Shown: piece after piece, positions 1 through 13,287 of the stretch
Numbering within the stretch: position 1 is the stretch's first letter
Layout of the letters: every line of letters starts with the position of its first letter
Assembly: GCA_035260325.1 (NCBI GenBank)
Contig: DATFVL010000038.1
Location: 1 to 32,275, forward strand
Source of the DNA: Candidatus Methylomirabilota bacterium
Lineage (GTDB): Bacteria > Methylomirabilota > Methylomirabilia > Rokubacteriales > CSP1-6
DNA: 32,275 bases
Direction of reading: 5' to 3'
Program-made: the position numbers and the translations under genes
Notes under the pieces: model-generated
What the model was told of the DNA's origin: nothing
Database searches by the model: none
The model's input: the letters and a program-made list of their open reading frames with translations, nothing else

Positions 1-1548
1 GAGGACGCCGTGCGCGCGCCGCCGCTCGCGCACCGCCGCCTCGGTCGTCCCCGTGAGCTCGGCGATCCGCCGGTCGGCGAAGCCGAGCTGCTTCGCCTTG
101 CGGAGGACCGTGGGATCCGACAGCCCGGCGCGCGTGATCTCGGGCTCGTAGGCGACGATCTCGCGGATCCCCTCGAGGAACCAGCGGTCGATCTTCGTGA
201 GCGCGTGGATCTCCGGCGTCCCGAGGCCGGCGCGGTAGGCCTCGCCGATCGCGAAGATCCGGTCGGGGTTGGGCACGCGCAGCAGCCGGCGCAACTCCTC
301 GTCGTCCACCGGACGGCCGAGCGTCAGGCCGAAGCGGTCCTGCTCCAGCGACCGGATGGATTTCTGCAGGGCCTCCTTGAACGTGCGCCCGATGGCCATG
401 ACTTCCCCGACCGATTTCATCTGGGTGGTGAGCGTGCTGTCGGCCTCGGGGAATTTTTCGAAGGCCCAGCGGGGGAACTTGACGACGCAATAATCGATCG
501 CCGGCTCGAACGAGGCCGGCGTCTCGCGCGTGATGTCGTTCCTGATCTCGTCGAGCGTGTAGCCGACCGCGAGCTTCGCCGCGATCTTGGCGATCGGGAA
601 GCCCGTCGCCTTCGACGCGAGCGCCGAGGAGCGGGAGACGCGCGGGTTCATCTCGATGACGACCAGACGCCCATCGTCGGGGTTCACGGCGAACTGGATG
701 TTCGAGCCGCCCGTCTCGACGCCGATCTCGCGGATGATCGCGATCGCGGCGTCGCGCATGAGCTGGTACTCCTTGTCGGTCAGGGTTTGAGCGGGAGCGA
801 CGGTGATCGAATCCCCGGTGTGAACACCCATAGGATCGACGTTTTCGATCGAGCAAATGACGACGACGTTATCGGCCAGGTCGCGCATCACCTCGAGCTC
901 GAACTCCTTCCAGCCGATCACCGACTCCTCGACGAGCACGGTGCCGACGGGCGACATCTGGAGGCCCCAGCGGACGGCCTCCTCGAGCTCCTCCGGGTTG
1001 TAGGCGATCGAGCCGCCCGTGCCGCCGAGCGTGAACGAGGGGCGGATGATCGCGGGGTAGCCGACCCGGCGGGCGATCGCGCGCGCCTCCTCGAGGCTGC
1101 GCGCGTAGCCGGAGCGCGGGAGCGCCAGGCCGATGCGCTCCATCGCCTCCTTGAAGAGCTGGCGGTCCTCGGCCTTCTTGATCGCGGGGAGCTTGGCGCC
1201 GATCAGCTCGACGCCGAAGCGCTCGAGCGTGCCGTCCTCGGCGAGCGCGACGGCGAGGTTCAGCCCCGTCTGGCCGCCGAGCGTCGGGAGGAGCGCCTGG
1301 GGCCGCTCGCGCGCGATGATCTTTGCGACGAACTCGGGCGTGAGCGGCTCGACGTAGGTGCGGTGGGCCAGCTCCGGATCGGTCATGATCGTGGCCGGGT
1401 TCGAGTTGACCAGGACGACCTCGAACCCCTCCTCGCGGAGCGCCTTGACGGCCTGCGTGCCCGAGTAGTCGAACTCGCACGCCTGGCCGATGACGATCGG
1501 CCCCGAGCCGATGATCAGGATGCGGGTGAGGTCGGTGCGCTTCGGCAT
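1..1548 (-). CDS. carB: Carbamoyl-phosphate synthase large subunit, N-terminal half (cut by window edge)
   Basis: This is the ammonia/ATP-using subunit of carbamoyl-phosphate synthase, which feeds pyrimidine and arginine synthesis. About 516 residues are visible; the family is about 1,070 long, so the gene continues beyond the left window edge. The protein opens [20 protein letters not shown], the family's usual start. The first ATP-grasp domain (carboxyphosphate synthesis) fills roughly residues 1-400, with the segments [13 protein letters not shown] and [18 protein letters not shown]. The visible end lies in the helical oligomerisation domain. The ATG at 1548 is 12 bases after the stop of the preceding small gene, whose last codons supply a GAGGAG Shine-Dalgarno. 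It is the last visible gene of the pyrR-pyrB-pyrC-carA-carB operon. The truncation is an effect of the window, not of the gene. Confidence 0.97.
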   Translation of the reverse strand, partial: MPKRTDLTRILIIGSGPIVIGQACEFDYSGTQAVKALREEGFEVVLVNSNPATIMTDPELAHRTYVEPLTPEFVAKIIARERPQALLPTLGGQTGLNLAVALAEDGTLERFGVELIGAKLPAIKKAEDRQLFKEAMERIGLALPRSGYARSLEEARAIARRVGYPAIIRPSFTLGGTGGSIAYNPEELEEAVRWGLQMSPVGTVLVEESVIGWKEFELEVMRDLADNVVVICSIENVDPMGVHTGDSITVAPAQTLTDKEYQLMRDAAIAIIREIGVETGGSNIQFAVNPDDGRLVVIEMNPRVSRSSALASKATGFPIAKIAAKLAVGYTLDEIRNDITRETPASFEPAIDYCVVKFPRWAFEKFPEADSTLTTQMKSVGEVMAIGRTFKEALQKSIRSLEQDRFGLTLGRPVDDEELRRLLRVPNPDRIFAIGEAYRAGLGTPEIHALTKIDRWFLEGIREIVAYEPEITRAGLSDPTVLRKAKQLGFADRRIAELTGTTEAAVRERRRAHGVL

Positions 1549-1560
1549 CCCGTTGAGGCG

Positions 1561-1827
1561 CTACTCCTCGACCAGCCCGTACACGATCGAGGTCTCCGGC
1601 TTGGCCTCCTCGCGGCGGTAGAGCACGTCGTCGATCCGGCCGCTGCCGATCCAGACGACCTCGCCGTTCCCCCAGAGCTGCTCGCCGAGGACGCTCATCC
1701 GCTTGTCCACGCGCTCGCGGATCGCGTGGGCCTCGAGCGAGGCGTCGCTCTGGGAGGTGAAGGACGTCCACTCGGGCTTCTGGCCGGCTCCCTCGGTCTT
1801 GCGGTACGAGATCAAATACTTGGGCAT
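1561..1827 (-). CDS. Uncharacterised 88-residue protein between carA and carB
   Basis: I do not recognise this family. The frame encodes 88 residues opening MPKYLISYRKTEGAG and closing IVYGLVEE. It is charged and soluble-looking, with no signal peptide, membrane segment or cysteine. A mixed beta/alpha pattern is plausible: a strand-like start, a helix around residues 28-48, then strand-like VVWIGSG. It begins 8 bases after the carA stop and ends 12 bases before carB, so it is almost certainly co-transcribed with both synthase subunit genes. The amino-acid composition is balanced, unlike the Arg/Ala/Pro-rich translations of antisense frames here, which supports real coding. Its position suggests a link to carbamoyl-phosphate synthase, but nothing in the sequence states a function. 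Confidence 0.8.
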   Translation of the reverse strand: MPKYLISYRKTEGAGQKPEWTSFTSQSDASLEAHAIRERVDKRMSVLGEQLWGNGEVVWIGSGRIDDVLYRREEAKPETSIVYGLVEE

Positions 1828-1835
1828 GACGCGGC

Positions 1836-2960
1836 TCAGCCTCCCTTCCGTGACATGAGCTGTGTGAAGCGATGGAACAGGTAGTTCGCGTCGTGCGGGC
1901 CCGGCGACGCCTCCGGATGGTACTGCACGGAGAACGCGGGCCACTCGCGATGGCGGAGCCCCTCGCACGTGCCGTCGTTCAGGTTGACGTGCGTCGGCTC
2001 CCAGCCGTGGGGCTCGGCGGACGCCGGGTCCACGGCGAACCCGTGGTTCTGCGACGTGATCGCGACCTTCGCCGTGGCGAGGTCCTTCACCGGATGGTTG
2101 GCGCCGTGGTGGCCGAACTTGAGCTTGTAGGTGCTGCCGCCGCCGGCGAGCCCCATGATCTGGTGGCCGAGGCAGATGCCGAAGACCGGCAGGCGCCCGA
2201 GCAGCGTGCGCACCGAGTCGATCAGGTACGGCACGCCCTCCGGATCGCCGGGGCCGTTCGAGAGGAACACGCCGTCGGGCTTCCGCTCGAGGACGGCGGC
2301 CGCCGGCGTCGACGCGGGCACCACGGTGACGTCGCAACCCGCCATACGGAGTTGACGGAGGATGTTCCACTTTATTCCGCAGTCGTAGGCGACGACCGTG
2401 AAGCGCGGGGCGGGCGGCGCCACGTAGCCGCGCGCGAGCTCCCAGCCGCCCTCGCTCCAGCCGTAGGCCTCGGCGGCCGTCACCTCCGCGACGAGGTCGC
2501 GGCCGACGAGCCCCGGCAGCGCGCGCGCCCGCGCCAGGAGCTCCGCGGGGTCGTGAGCGACCGACGAGACGATCCCGTCCTGGGCGCCGTGGTCCCGGAG
2601 GTGACGCGTGAGCGCGCGCGTGTCGATCCCCTGGATGCCGACGATGCCGTGGCGGCGCAGGTAGTCGTCGAGGCTCGCGCCGGCGCGGAAGTTCGACGCG
2701 ACGGGCGACGCCTCTTTGACGATGAAGCCGTTCACCCACGGCTTCCGCGACTCGACGTCCTCCTCGTTGATGCCGTAGTTGCCGATGAGCGGGTACGTCA
2801 TCGCGACGATCTGCCCTCTGTACGACGGATCGGTGAGGATCTCCTGGTAGCCGGACATCGCTGTGTTGAAGATGACCTCGCCGGCCGTCTCGCCGCGCGC
2901 GCCGAGGGGCTCGCCCGTGAACGTGCGGCCGTCGCGCAGGACGAGGAACGCGCGCGTCAC
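1836..2960 (-). CDS. carA: Carbamoyl-phosphate synthase small (glutaminase) subunit
   Basis: CarA releases ammonia from glutamine and channels it to CarB. The 374-residue product has normal family length. The N-terminal CPSase small-chain domain (about 1-150) contains [17 protein letters not shown]. The C-terminal class I glutamine amidotransferase domain (about 185-370) has the nucleophile Cys263 in GICLGHQ and the His348/Glu350 pair in YHPE. The start is GTG at 2960, which overlaps the pyrC stop as GTGA. The next in-frame alternatives would remove the conserved opening strand, so GTG is preferred. Co-transcription with pyrC and pyrB is implied by the 4-base overlap and suggests translational coupling. 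Confidence 0.97.
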   Translation of the reverse strand: MTRAFLVLRDGRTFTGEPLGARGETAGEVIFNTAMSGYQEILTDPSYRGQIVAMTYPLIGNYGINEEDVESRKPWVNGFIVKEASPVASNFRAGASLDDYLRRHGIVGIQGIDTRALTRHLRDHGAQDGIVSSVAHDPAELLARARALPGLVGRDLVAEVTAAEAYGWSEGGWELARGYVAPPAPRFTVVAYDCGIKWNILRQLRMAGCDVTVVPASTPAAAVLERKPDGVFLSNGPGDPEGVPYLIDSVRTLLGRLPVFGICLGHQIMGLAGGGSTYKLKFGHHGANHPVKDLATAKVAITSQNHGFAVDPASAEPHGWEPTHVNLNDGTCEGLRHREWPAFSVQYHPEASPGPHDANYLFHRFTQLMSRKGG

Positions 2961-4227
2961 GGCCGGACGGCCTTCCCGCCGACGATCGTGAGCCACGGGG
3001 CGCCCGTGAGCATCCAGCCCGCGAAGGGCGTGTTCCGGCTCTTCGAGCGGAACTTGGCGGGGTCCACCGTCGTCTTGCGTTCGAGGTCCAGGATCGTCAC
3101 GTCGGCCGGTGCGCCGGGGGCGAGGCTCCCGCCCGGCAGGTTGAGAAGCCTCGCGGGGTCGCGCGAGAGGCGTGAGACGAGCGTCGGGAGCGGGAGGAGC
3201 CCGGGCTTGACGAGCCGGTCGAGCAGCACCGCCACCGCCGTCTCGAGGCCCACGACGCCGAACGCGGCGTGGTCGAACTCGCCCTCCTTCTCGGCGAGCG
3301 CGTGGGGCGCGTGGTCGGTCGCCACGCAGTCGATCGTGCCGTCGGCGAGGGCCTCGACGAGCGTCTCGACGTCGCGCTTCGTCCGGAGCGGCGGCGCCAT
3401 CTTGGTGTTCGGGTCGTAGCCGCGCACGGCCTCCTCGGTCAGCACCAGGTGGTGCGGCGTGACCTCGGCGGTCACGCGGACGCCGCGGGCCTTGCCGTCG
3501 CGGACGAGGCGGACGGCGCCCGCGGTCGAGAGGTGGGCGATGTGGATGTGGGCGCCCGTCAGCTCGGCGAGGAGGATGTCGCGCGCGACCATCACGTCCT
3601 CGGCCGCCGCCGGGGCGCCGGGCAGGCCGATCTCGGTCGAGACCACGCCCTCGTTCATCGTGAAGCCCCGGGAGAGGTACGTGTCCTCGGCGTGGCTCAC
3701 GACGGGGACGCCGAAGGGCAGCGTGTACTCCATCGCGCGCCGGTAGAGATCCGCGTTCATCACGCACCGGCCGTCGTCGGAGAAGGCGACACAGCCCGCC
3801 TCGGCGAGCTCGGCCAGCTCGGCGAGCTCCTCGCCGTTGAGGTTCTTCGTGACCGCGCCGATCGGATGGACGCGGACGACGCCCTCGACCTTGGCCTTCG
3901 CCAGGATGTAGTCGGTGACGGCGCCGTTGTCGTTGACGGGGTGGGTGTTGGCCATGCAGGCGACCGCCGTGAAGCCGCCGGCCGCCGCCGCGCGCGTGCC
4001 GGTCGCGACCGTCTCCTTGTACTCGTGGCCGGGCTCGCGCAGGTGGACGTGGATGTCGATGAAGCCGGGGCAGACGACCTTGCCCGTGGCGTCGAGGACC
4101 TCGGCGCCGGGCGGCGCGGTCACGTTCTTCCCGACGCGCTCGATCTTCCCGTCGGCGATGAGCACGTCCTGGACGGCGTCCACGCCGTTCGCCGGGTCGA
4201 TCACGCGCCCGTGCCTGATCAGGAGGC

Positions 4228-4231
<4 letters not shown>
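2957..4231 (-). CDS. pyrC: Dihydroorotase
   Basis: This zinc amidohydrolase cyclises N-carbamoyl-aspartate to dihydroorotate, the third step of pyrimidine synthesis. The product is 424 residues, typical of class I bacterial dihydroorotases. Metal-site motifs are visible: [15 protein letters not shown] near residue 60, AFSDDGR near 150, SHAED near 180, HIAHLST near 233 and ATDHAPHA near 305. All catalytic positions seem intact, so it is not a PyrC'-type inactive homologue. The GTG start at 4231 overlaps the pyrB stop (GTGA), and its own stop overlaps the carA start in the same way. This makes a coupled pyrB-pyrC-carA unit. Confidence 0.96.
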
Positions 4232-5166
<935 letters not shown>

Positions 5167-5168
5167 GC

Positions 5169-6348
<1,180 letters not shown>

Positions 6349-6349
<1 letters not shown>

Positions 6350-7119
6350 CAGTCGGCGAGCGTCGCGACGACCGGCACGTGGTCGGAGGGCTTCGGGCCC
6401 TTGCGCTCGTTGCGGTCGATCTCGACGGCGAGGCAGCGCGTGGCGAGCGGGGGCGTCAGGAGAATGTGGTCGATCCTGAGCCCCCAGCCGCGGTGGAACG
6501 CCCCCGCGCGGTAGTCCCACCAGGTGAAGAGCCCGCCCTCCTGGCGGTGGAGCCTGAGCGCGTCCTGGAGCCCCCAGCCCACGAGATCGTGGAACACGGC
6601 GCGCTCGGGGTCGCTGAACATGATCTGGCCGCGCCACTTCTCCGGGTCCCAGACGTCGCGGTCCTCCGGGGCGATGTTGAGGTCGCCGCAGAGCACGAGC
6701 GCTTCGTCGGGTTTCGCGGAAGCGTCGAGGAACGCGCGGAAGCGGCGATACCAGTCGAGCTTGTAGGCGTACTTCTCCGAGCCGACTTCCTGGCCGTTCG
6801 GCCCGTAGACGCTCATGACCTTGATGCCGGCGACGCGCGCCACGAGGAGCCGCCGGGGGGCGTCGTCGCCGTCCTCGGGAAGCCCACGCGCGACCGCCTC
6901 GGCGCCGGCGCGCGCGAGCACCGCGACGCCGTTGTAGGTCTGCTGGCCGGCGGCGAGCGCCGTGTAGCCGAGCCCCGCGAGCTCCGCGGACGGGAACTGG
7001 TCGTCGGTGACCTTCGTCTCCTGGAGGCACACGATGTCGGGCTGGCGCCGCTCGAGCCACGCCAGCAGCCGCGGCAGGCGGGTGCGGATCGAGTTCACGT
7101 TCCAGGTCGCGATCTTCAC
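6349..7119 (-). CDS. xth: Exodeoxyribonuclease III (AP endonuclease family)
   Basis: This EEP-fold nuclease cleaves abasic sites and removes 3' blocks in base-excision repair. The 256-residue product has Asn7 in ATWNVNS, the metal ligand Glu34 in CLQETK, the CGDLNIAPED catalytic segment near residue 150, RIDHILL near 218 and the C-terminal SDHVPV histidine. The start is GTG at 7119, giving the standard MKIATWNVNSIR opening. A longer in-frame extension to 7266 is Arg/Ser-rich, runs through the divergent promoter region and is rejected. A TACATT hexamer lies seven bases upstream. The gene is divergent from the DUF2157 gene. Confidence 0.95.
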
Positions 7120-7177
7120 GCCGAAGAATGTAGCAGCGCGGGGAGGGTGGCTGCTAGAGTGGCGGCGGGAGGGGCGC

Positions 7178-8383
7178 ATGGCCGACCGCTTCTCGACCCG
7201 CCTCCGCGGCGAGATGGCGCGCTGGATCCGCGACGGTCTCGTCACGGCGGAGCAGGGCGAGCGCATCCTCGCCCGCTATCCGGCCTCCGCCGCCTGGTTC
7301 ACGCGCCCGATCGCGCTGTTCTCGCTGATCGGCGGCGCGCTGATCGCCGCGGGTGTCGCCCTCGTGATCGCCCACAACTGGGCGGAGCTCCACCGCTGGG
7401 TGAAGCTCGGCGGCGTCGTCGTCCTCATGGCGGGCGCCCACGGCGCGGGGCTGGCGGCGCGGGAGCGCGGCTACGCAAAGCTCTCGGAGGGCGTGCTCGT
7501 CATCGGCGGGAGCCTCCTCATGGTCGGCATCGCGCTGGTCGGCCAGATCTACAACCTCTCGGGCCGCCCCGCCGACGCGATCTTCATGTGGTGGGCGCTC
7601 CTGCTGCCCGCGGCGTACGCGCTCCCGTCCACCGCGCTGGTCGGGCTCGGCTGGGCCGGCGCGCTCGCCTGGTACTGGACGCTCGCATTCGACCGCACCT
7701 CGTGGCTCGGCGCCGAGCTCGCCGGGAACGCGGTCCTCCCGCCCGTCGGGTTCGGCGCCGTGGGGCTCATCCTCTTCGGGCTCGGCGTCCTGCACGGCGA
7801 CGGCGGCTACCGCCGTGTGCGGCACCTCCTCGAGCAGCTCGGTCTCATCACGCTCGTCGGCGCGCTCCTGCCGCTCGGCTTCCTCTGGCGGGACCTCCAC
7901 ATGTCGTCCTCCACCGGTCGGTGGCCCGAGGCGGTGCCGTTCGTGCTCGTGCTCGCGCTCGCCGCGGTCGTCGCCGCGTCGTCCCGGCTCCCGCGCGACA
8001 CGGCGAGCGCCCGCGCCGGCTTCGCCACCGTGCTCCTCGCCGTCCTCGTCTATCTCGTCGCGCTCACCGGCGCGGTCGGCGCGCGGGCATCGGGGGCCGT
8101 GTTCAGGGCGCTCGGCTACACCGACTGGGCGCTCAGCCTCGTCACCTCGCTCGCGCTCATCCTCTACGGCGCGCGCTGGGCCCGCCGGGCCTGGGTGAAC
8201 TGGGGCGTCGTCTTCATCGGCGTCCACGCCCTCACCCGCTACTTCGACCTCTTCGGGACGATGCTCCAGACGAGCCTGCTCTTCTTCCTGACGGGCGCGT
8301 TCGTGCTGGCGCTCGGCTGGGTGCTCGAGAAGTTCCGGCGGCGGATGACCGCCCAGGCGGCGGCCCAGGGGAGCCGCGCGTGA
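7178..8383 (+). CDS. DUF2157 multi-pass membrane protein
   Basis: The 401-residue product has a soluble N-terminal segment of about 45 residues (MADRFSTRLRGEMARWIRDG, then an ERILARYP motif) typical of DUF2157. About ten hydrophobic helices follow, ending with VLALGWVLEKFRRRM. The function of the family is unknown. The ATG at 7178 is preceded by GGGAGGGG. A longer in-frame open stretch to 7007 overlaps xth and is not supported. The gene overlaps the next one by four bases (GTGA). DUF2157 and GDYXXLXY proteins commonly occur as a pair or fused, so the two probably act together in the inner membrane. Confidence 0.9.
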   Translation: MADRFSTRLRGEMARWIRDGLVTAEQGERILARYPASAAWFTRPIALFSLIGGALIAAGVALVIAHNWAELHRWVKLGGVVVLMAGAHGAGLAARERGYAKLSEGVLVIGGSLLMVGIALVGQIYNLSGRPADAIFMWWALLLPAAYALPSTALVGLGWAGALAWYWTLAFDRTSWLGAELAGNAVLPPVGFGAVGLILFGLGVLHGDGGYRRVRHLLEQLGLITLVGALLPLGFLWRDLHMSSSTGRWPEAVPFVLVLALAAVVAASSRLPRDTASARAGFATVLLAVLVYLVALTGAVGARASGAVFRALGYTDWALSLVTSLALILYGARWARRAWVNWGVVFIGVHALTRYFDLFGTMLQTSLLFFLTGAFVLALGWVLEKFRRRMTAQAAAQGSRA

Positions 8384-8907
8384 CGCGCCGCCGGCTCTTC
8401 GTCCTGCTCGTGGCGCTCCATGTCCTCGTCCTCGTCGGCTGGGTGGCGCGCCTCGAGTGGGCGCTCGCGCGGGGCGCGACGGTGCGCGTCGCGGTCCTCC
8501 AGCGCGATCCGCGCGACCTCCTGCGCGGGGACTACGTATGGCTCCAGTATCCGTTCTCGGAAATCCTGCTCTCGGACCTCCCCGGCGGGCGTCTGGAGGC
8601 CGGGGACCGCGTCTGGATCGCGCTCGCGCCGCGTGACGGCCTCTGGGAGATGGCGGCGTCGAGCGTGACACGCGCGGGCCTGCCGCTCGCTCCCGGCCAG
8701 CGCGTCCTCATGGGCAAGGTGAGCTATGCGGTCTACGTGAGGTCGGGGCCGGAGCGCGTCCGCGTGGAGTACGGGATCGAGCGTTACTACGTCCCCGAGG
8801 GCAAGGGCACGCCGCCGCAGGGAAAGATCGAGGCCGAGCTCGTGCTCACCGACGACGGCCGTCCGTTCCTCAGGCGGCTCTTCGTCGACGGCCGCCCGTA
8901 CCCCTAG
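8380..8907 (+). CDS. GDYXXLXY domain protein
   Basis: The 175-residue product has one N-terminal membrane anchor (about residues 5-27) and an extracytoplasmic domain. The name-giving motif is visible as RGDYVWLQYPFSEI near residues 46-60. The rest of the domain is the usual beta-rich region (RVWIALAPRDGLWEM, VRVEYGIERYYVPEGKG). It starts at GTG 8380 in a GTGA overlap with the DUF2157 gene. It ends in a convergent overlap: its TAG stop (8905-8907) shares CTAG with the stop of the minus-strand DUF1116 gene. Molecular function is unknown. Confidence 0.92.
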   Translation: MTRRRLFVLLVALHVLVLVGWVARLEWALARGATVRVAVLQRDPRDLLRGDYVWLQYPFSEILLSDLPGGRLEAGDRVWIALAPRDGLWEMAASSVTRAGLPLAPGQRVLMGKVSYAVYVRSGPERVRVEYGIERYYVPEGKGTPPQGKIEAELVLTDDGRPFLRRLFVDGRPYP

Positions 8908-10307
8908 ACGTCCGCGAGCGCCTCGAGGGCGCGCTCGAAGCACGCGCGCGGCGCCCGGACGATGCCCGCGCCCACCTGCCCGACGCCGGCCTTCCTCCCC
9001 GCGATACCCGTGTTGATGAGGGGCGCGATCCCCGTCTCGACCACGCGGCGCACGTCGATGCCCGCCGGGACGCCGCGCTCGTCGAGCGCCGGCACGCGGA
9101 AATGGGGATGCTCGTCGTGGCAGATCTCGCGGCTCTCTTCCGTCGCGGCCAGCGCCTCGGCCACGCCGCCCGCGCCGAGGAATCTCGCGACCGCGGGGGC
9201 GGCGGCCATCGCGCCGCCGCCGAGGCCGATCGTCTCGACGATCGCGCTGTCGCCCATGTCCGGGTTGGCGTCCTCGGGGCCGAACCCCGGGAGGTAGAGG
9301 CCGACGGGCATCTCGACGGGCGCCACGAACCAGCGCTCGCCGAGCCCCGAGACGCGGATCCCGAAGTCGGTCCCGTTCCGCGCCATGCTGGTCACGAGCG
9401 TGGAGTGCGGGACGCCGGCGGCGGGATCGGTCAGCGCCTTCCCCGCGGCCATGACGACGTTGAGACAGAACTGATCGTGCCCCGCGACGAACTCGGCCAG
9501 GCGCGCGACGGCGCCGTGCCGCTCGCCGGCGCGGGCGACGTGCGGCATCAGCGCGCGGGCGAGGAGGGCGGAGGCGGCGACGTTGCGCTGGTGCATCTCG
9601 TCGCCCATGCGGAGCGCCTGGGCCATGAGGGCCCGAAGGTCGATCCCGCCCGAGGCTCGCAGCGCCGCGCCGAGGAGCGGGCCCGCTTCCGTCGCGAGCC
9701 AGCGCAGGCGCGCGACGACCGACTCGTCGGTGGCGCCGTAGCGGAGGACGCGCCCCAGGCCCTCGTTGATCGTCGCGTGGGCGCGGTTGCCGTGGGCGCG
9801 GTTCTCGACGACGAACAGGGGCATCGATCCGGTGATGATCCCCGCCATCGGCCCGACGGCCTTCCAGTGGTGACAGGGCTCGAGCCGCACGTCGCCGCGC
9901 GCGATGAGCGCGCGCGCGGCGTCGTCGTTGGCGGCCCACCCCTCGTAGCGGATCGCGCACAGGATCGCGGCGCGCATGGGCTCGCACATCCGCGGCCACT
10001 CGATCGGCGGGCCCGCGTGGAGCACGACGCGCTCCGGGAGCGCGAGCGCCTCCCGGGCGGGGCGGCAGTCCACGAGGAACGGCAGCCCCCCGACGAGCAG
10101 CTCGAAGGCGCGCACGTTCGCCTGGTGGATCTGCTCGCCCCGAGTCTCGAGCCGCTCGAGCAGCGCCGCGAGGCGCGCGTCGCCATCGGCGGGCGGCCGC
10201 CAGTCGACGTGGGCGACCGGCACCCCGAGGCCGGCGAGCGTCTCGGCGAAGAGCTCGAGCCCGAGGTTGACCACGCGTGGTCCCGCGCCGAGGAGCGGCG
10301 CCGTCAT
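8904..10307 (-). CDS. ylbE: DUF1116 family protein (YlbE/AllG-like)
   Basis: The 467-residue protein matches the DUF1116 family, with segments HAGPPIEWPRMCEPM, CHHWKAVGPMAGIITGSMP, DEMHQRN and a C-terminal HPHFRVPALDERGVPAGID stretch. In E. coli the relative YlbE (AllG) works with FdrA (AllF) and YlbF (AllH) as oxamate carbamoyltransferase in allantoin breakdown. Here only the FdrA and DUF1116 partners are adjacent. The first ~40 residues (VVNLGLELFAETL through LLERLE) resemble the C-terminal tail of E. coli FdrA as I remember it, so the domain boundary between the two genes differs. The ATG at 10307 overlaps the fdrA stop (ATGA). The substrate in this organism is unproven. Confidence 0.88.
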   Translation of the reverse strand: MTAPLLGAGPRVVNLGLELFAETLAGLGVPVAHVDWRPPADGDARLAALLERLETRGEQIHQANVRAFELLVGGLPFLVDCRPAREALALPERVVLHAGPPIEWPRMCEPMRAAILCAIRYEGWAANDDAARALIARGDVRLEPCHHWKAVGPMAGIITGSMPLFVVENRAHGNRAHATINEGLGRVLRYGATDESVVARLRWLATEAGPLLGAALRASGGIDLRALMAQALRMGDEMHQRNVAASALLARALMPHVARAGERHGAVARLAEFVAGHDQFCLNVVMAAGKALTDPAAGVPHSTLVTSMARNGTDFGIRVSGLGERWFVAPVEMPVGLYLPGFGPEDANPDMGDSAIVETIGLGGGAMAAAPAVARFLGAGGVAEALAATEESREICHDEHPHFRVPALDERGVPAGIDVRRVVETGIAPLINTGIAGRKAGVGQVGAGIVRAPRACFERALEALADV

Positions 10308-11850
10308 CGCGCGCGCTCCGCGGCGATGAGCGCGGCGAGGCGCGCGGCCTGGGCGTTCGACGGCATGACGATGACACCGGCGGCCGTGAGGGCCGCGGCC
10401 TGGGCCGAGAGCCGCTGCCGGTCGCCCTCGGTGCCGCAGACGCTCGCGACGACGGCGAGGTGGCGGCCCGCCGACTCGGCGGCCGCGCGCGCCCACCGGA
10501 TCGCCGGGAGGATCTCGCCCGCCGGGTCGTGGTGCGCGCCGTAGCCGAGGACGACGTCGAGGAGCAGCACCGCCGTCTCGGGATCGGCGGCTTCCTTCTC
10601 GATCCACTCCCGCCGCACGGTGCCGTCGATCATCGGATGGGGCCGGCCGACGGTGAACACGTCCTCGCCGAGGTCCACCACGCGGTGCGCCTTGCCGCCG
10701 CCGGTCACTGCCGGGGCGACGTCGGCCAGGCGCCCGCGCAGGAGCCCGATCGCCTCGTAGGCGAGCGTGCCGCCAGCATAGACGCCGCGGACGAAGCGCT
10801 GGTTGGCCCGCATGGGGAGCAGGGCATCCTCGACGAGCCGCGCGATCTCGGCGGCCGGCGCGGCGAACTCCACGGGCGCGGGCTTCGCCCCGCGGGCGAG
10901 GGCGACGGCGGCGAGCGCGGCGTCCTCGAGTGTCGCCGCGGCGTGCCAGGGTTCGCCGCCCGACGGCGCCGCGCCCATGAACGCGGCGACGCACGGCTTG
11001 CCGAGCTTCGCGATCCACTGGCGGAGCTTCGCGAGCGTCCTGGCGCCGGGCGGCTTGCCGACGACCGCGACCACGGCCGTGTCCGGGTCGGCGGCGAGCG
11101 CGGCGAGCGCCGCCTCGAGCGTGAGCCCGCCGACCTCGTCCGTGAGGTCGCGGCCGCCGACGCCGATCGCGTGCGAGATGCCCTCGCCCGCGGCGGCGAC
11201 GTGGCAGGCGACCGCTTGGAGTCCCGTGCCCGAGGCCGCGGCGACGCCGATCCGCCCGCGCGGCACGGCGTTGGCGAAGCCGAGCGGCACGCCGCCGACG
11301 ATCGCCGTGCCGCAGTCGGGCCCCAGCAAGAACAGGCCGCGCTCGCGCGCGAGCGTCTTCAGCTCCACCTCGGTGGCGACGGGCACATTGTCGCTGAAGA
11401 GCATGACGTGGAGGCCGGCGTGGAGCGCCTTCCGCGCCTCGGCGCCCGCGTAGGCGCCGGGCACCGAGACGAGGGCGAGCGTCGCGTCGGGCATCGCCCG
11501 GAGGGCGGTGGCCAGCGTCCGTGGGCGGGGCGCCGCGCCGGGCGCCGCGGCGGGGCGGCGCGCGGTGAGCGCCGCCTCGGCGGCGGCGCGCGCGGCCTCG
11601 GCCGCCTCGGCCGAGTCGGCGAGCACCGCGACGACCAGGTCGGTCGGCCCCGCGGCCTCGCCTTCCGCCGCGAGGAGGCCCGCGTCGCGGAGGAGCGCGC
11701 GGTTCTGCGGGGTGCCCATCATGACGGCCGCGCGCGCGACGCCGGGCACCGACTCCATGTCGCGCGTGAGGCGCATGAGCGTGACGGAGTCCTGGTAGAA
11801 GCTCCTCCGGACGAAGTTCCGCGCGGGCATGGCCGGTCCGCCGCCCGCCG

Positions 11851-11854
<4 letters not shown>
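10304..11854 (-). CDS. fdrA: FdrA family acyl-CoA-synthetase-like protein (AllF-like)
   Basis: The 516-residue product belongs to the FdrA family, which has the succinyl-CoA synthetase fold. Visible landmarks are FYQDSVTLM near the start, MMGTPQNRALL, LLGPDCGTAIVGGVPLGFAN, ASGTGLQAV, HAIGVGGRDLTDEVGG and VGRPHPMIDGT. An Ala/Pro-rich linker sits near residues 95-115. The GTG at 11854 overlaps the regulator stop (GTGA). An in-frame ATG at 11830 gives a start that aligns better with E. coli FdrA and is an equal candidate. With the DUF1116 gene downstream it probably forms a carbamoyltransferase-like or CoA-dependent enzyme, but the third E. coli component (DUF2877) is not nearby. Confidence 0.9.
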
Positions 11855-13197
<1,343 letters not shown>

Positions 13198-13215
<18 letters not shown>

Positions 13216-13282
13216 GTCAGCCCTCGGCCCGGCGCCGCAGGCGCAGGCGCGCTGCCGCGCGCCAAATATGCTCCCCGGCCAT
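13198..13282 (-). repeat. Duplicated start region of the response regulator gene with a 21-codon micro-ORF
   Basis: The 18 bases at the start of the regulator gene (13198-13215, encoding MAGEHI) recur at 13265-13282 with 16 identities. The period is 67 bp, so the copies are in different frames. The upstream copy has an ATG and opens a 21-codon frame that also begins MAGEHI and ends with TGA at 13217-13219, two bases before the regulator GTG. Between the copies lies GGCGCGCGGCAGCGCGCC, a 7-bp stem with a four-base loop, plus a second small GC palindrome. The whole sits exactly in the gap between kinase and regulator. Confidence 0.75.
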
Positions 13283-13287
13283 CGTTG

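Noticed and set aside
1-1548. carB truncation as a pseudogene
   Set aside because: The frame is intact up to the window edge, so the missing half is simply outside the window.
13216-13287. Transposon insertion with target duplication between ntrY and ntrX
   Set aside because: The intervening ~49 bases contain no terminal inverted repeats beyond small GC palindromes and no transposase; a local duplication explains it more simply.
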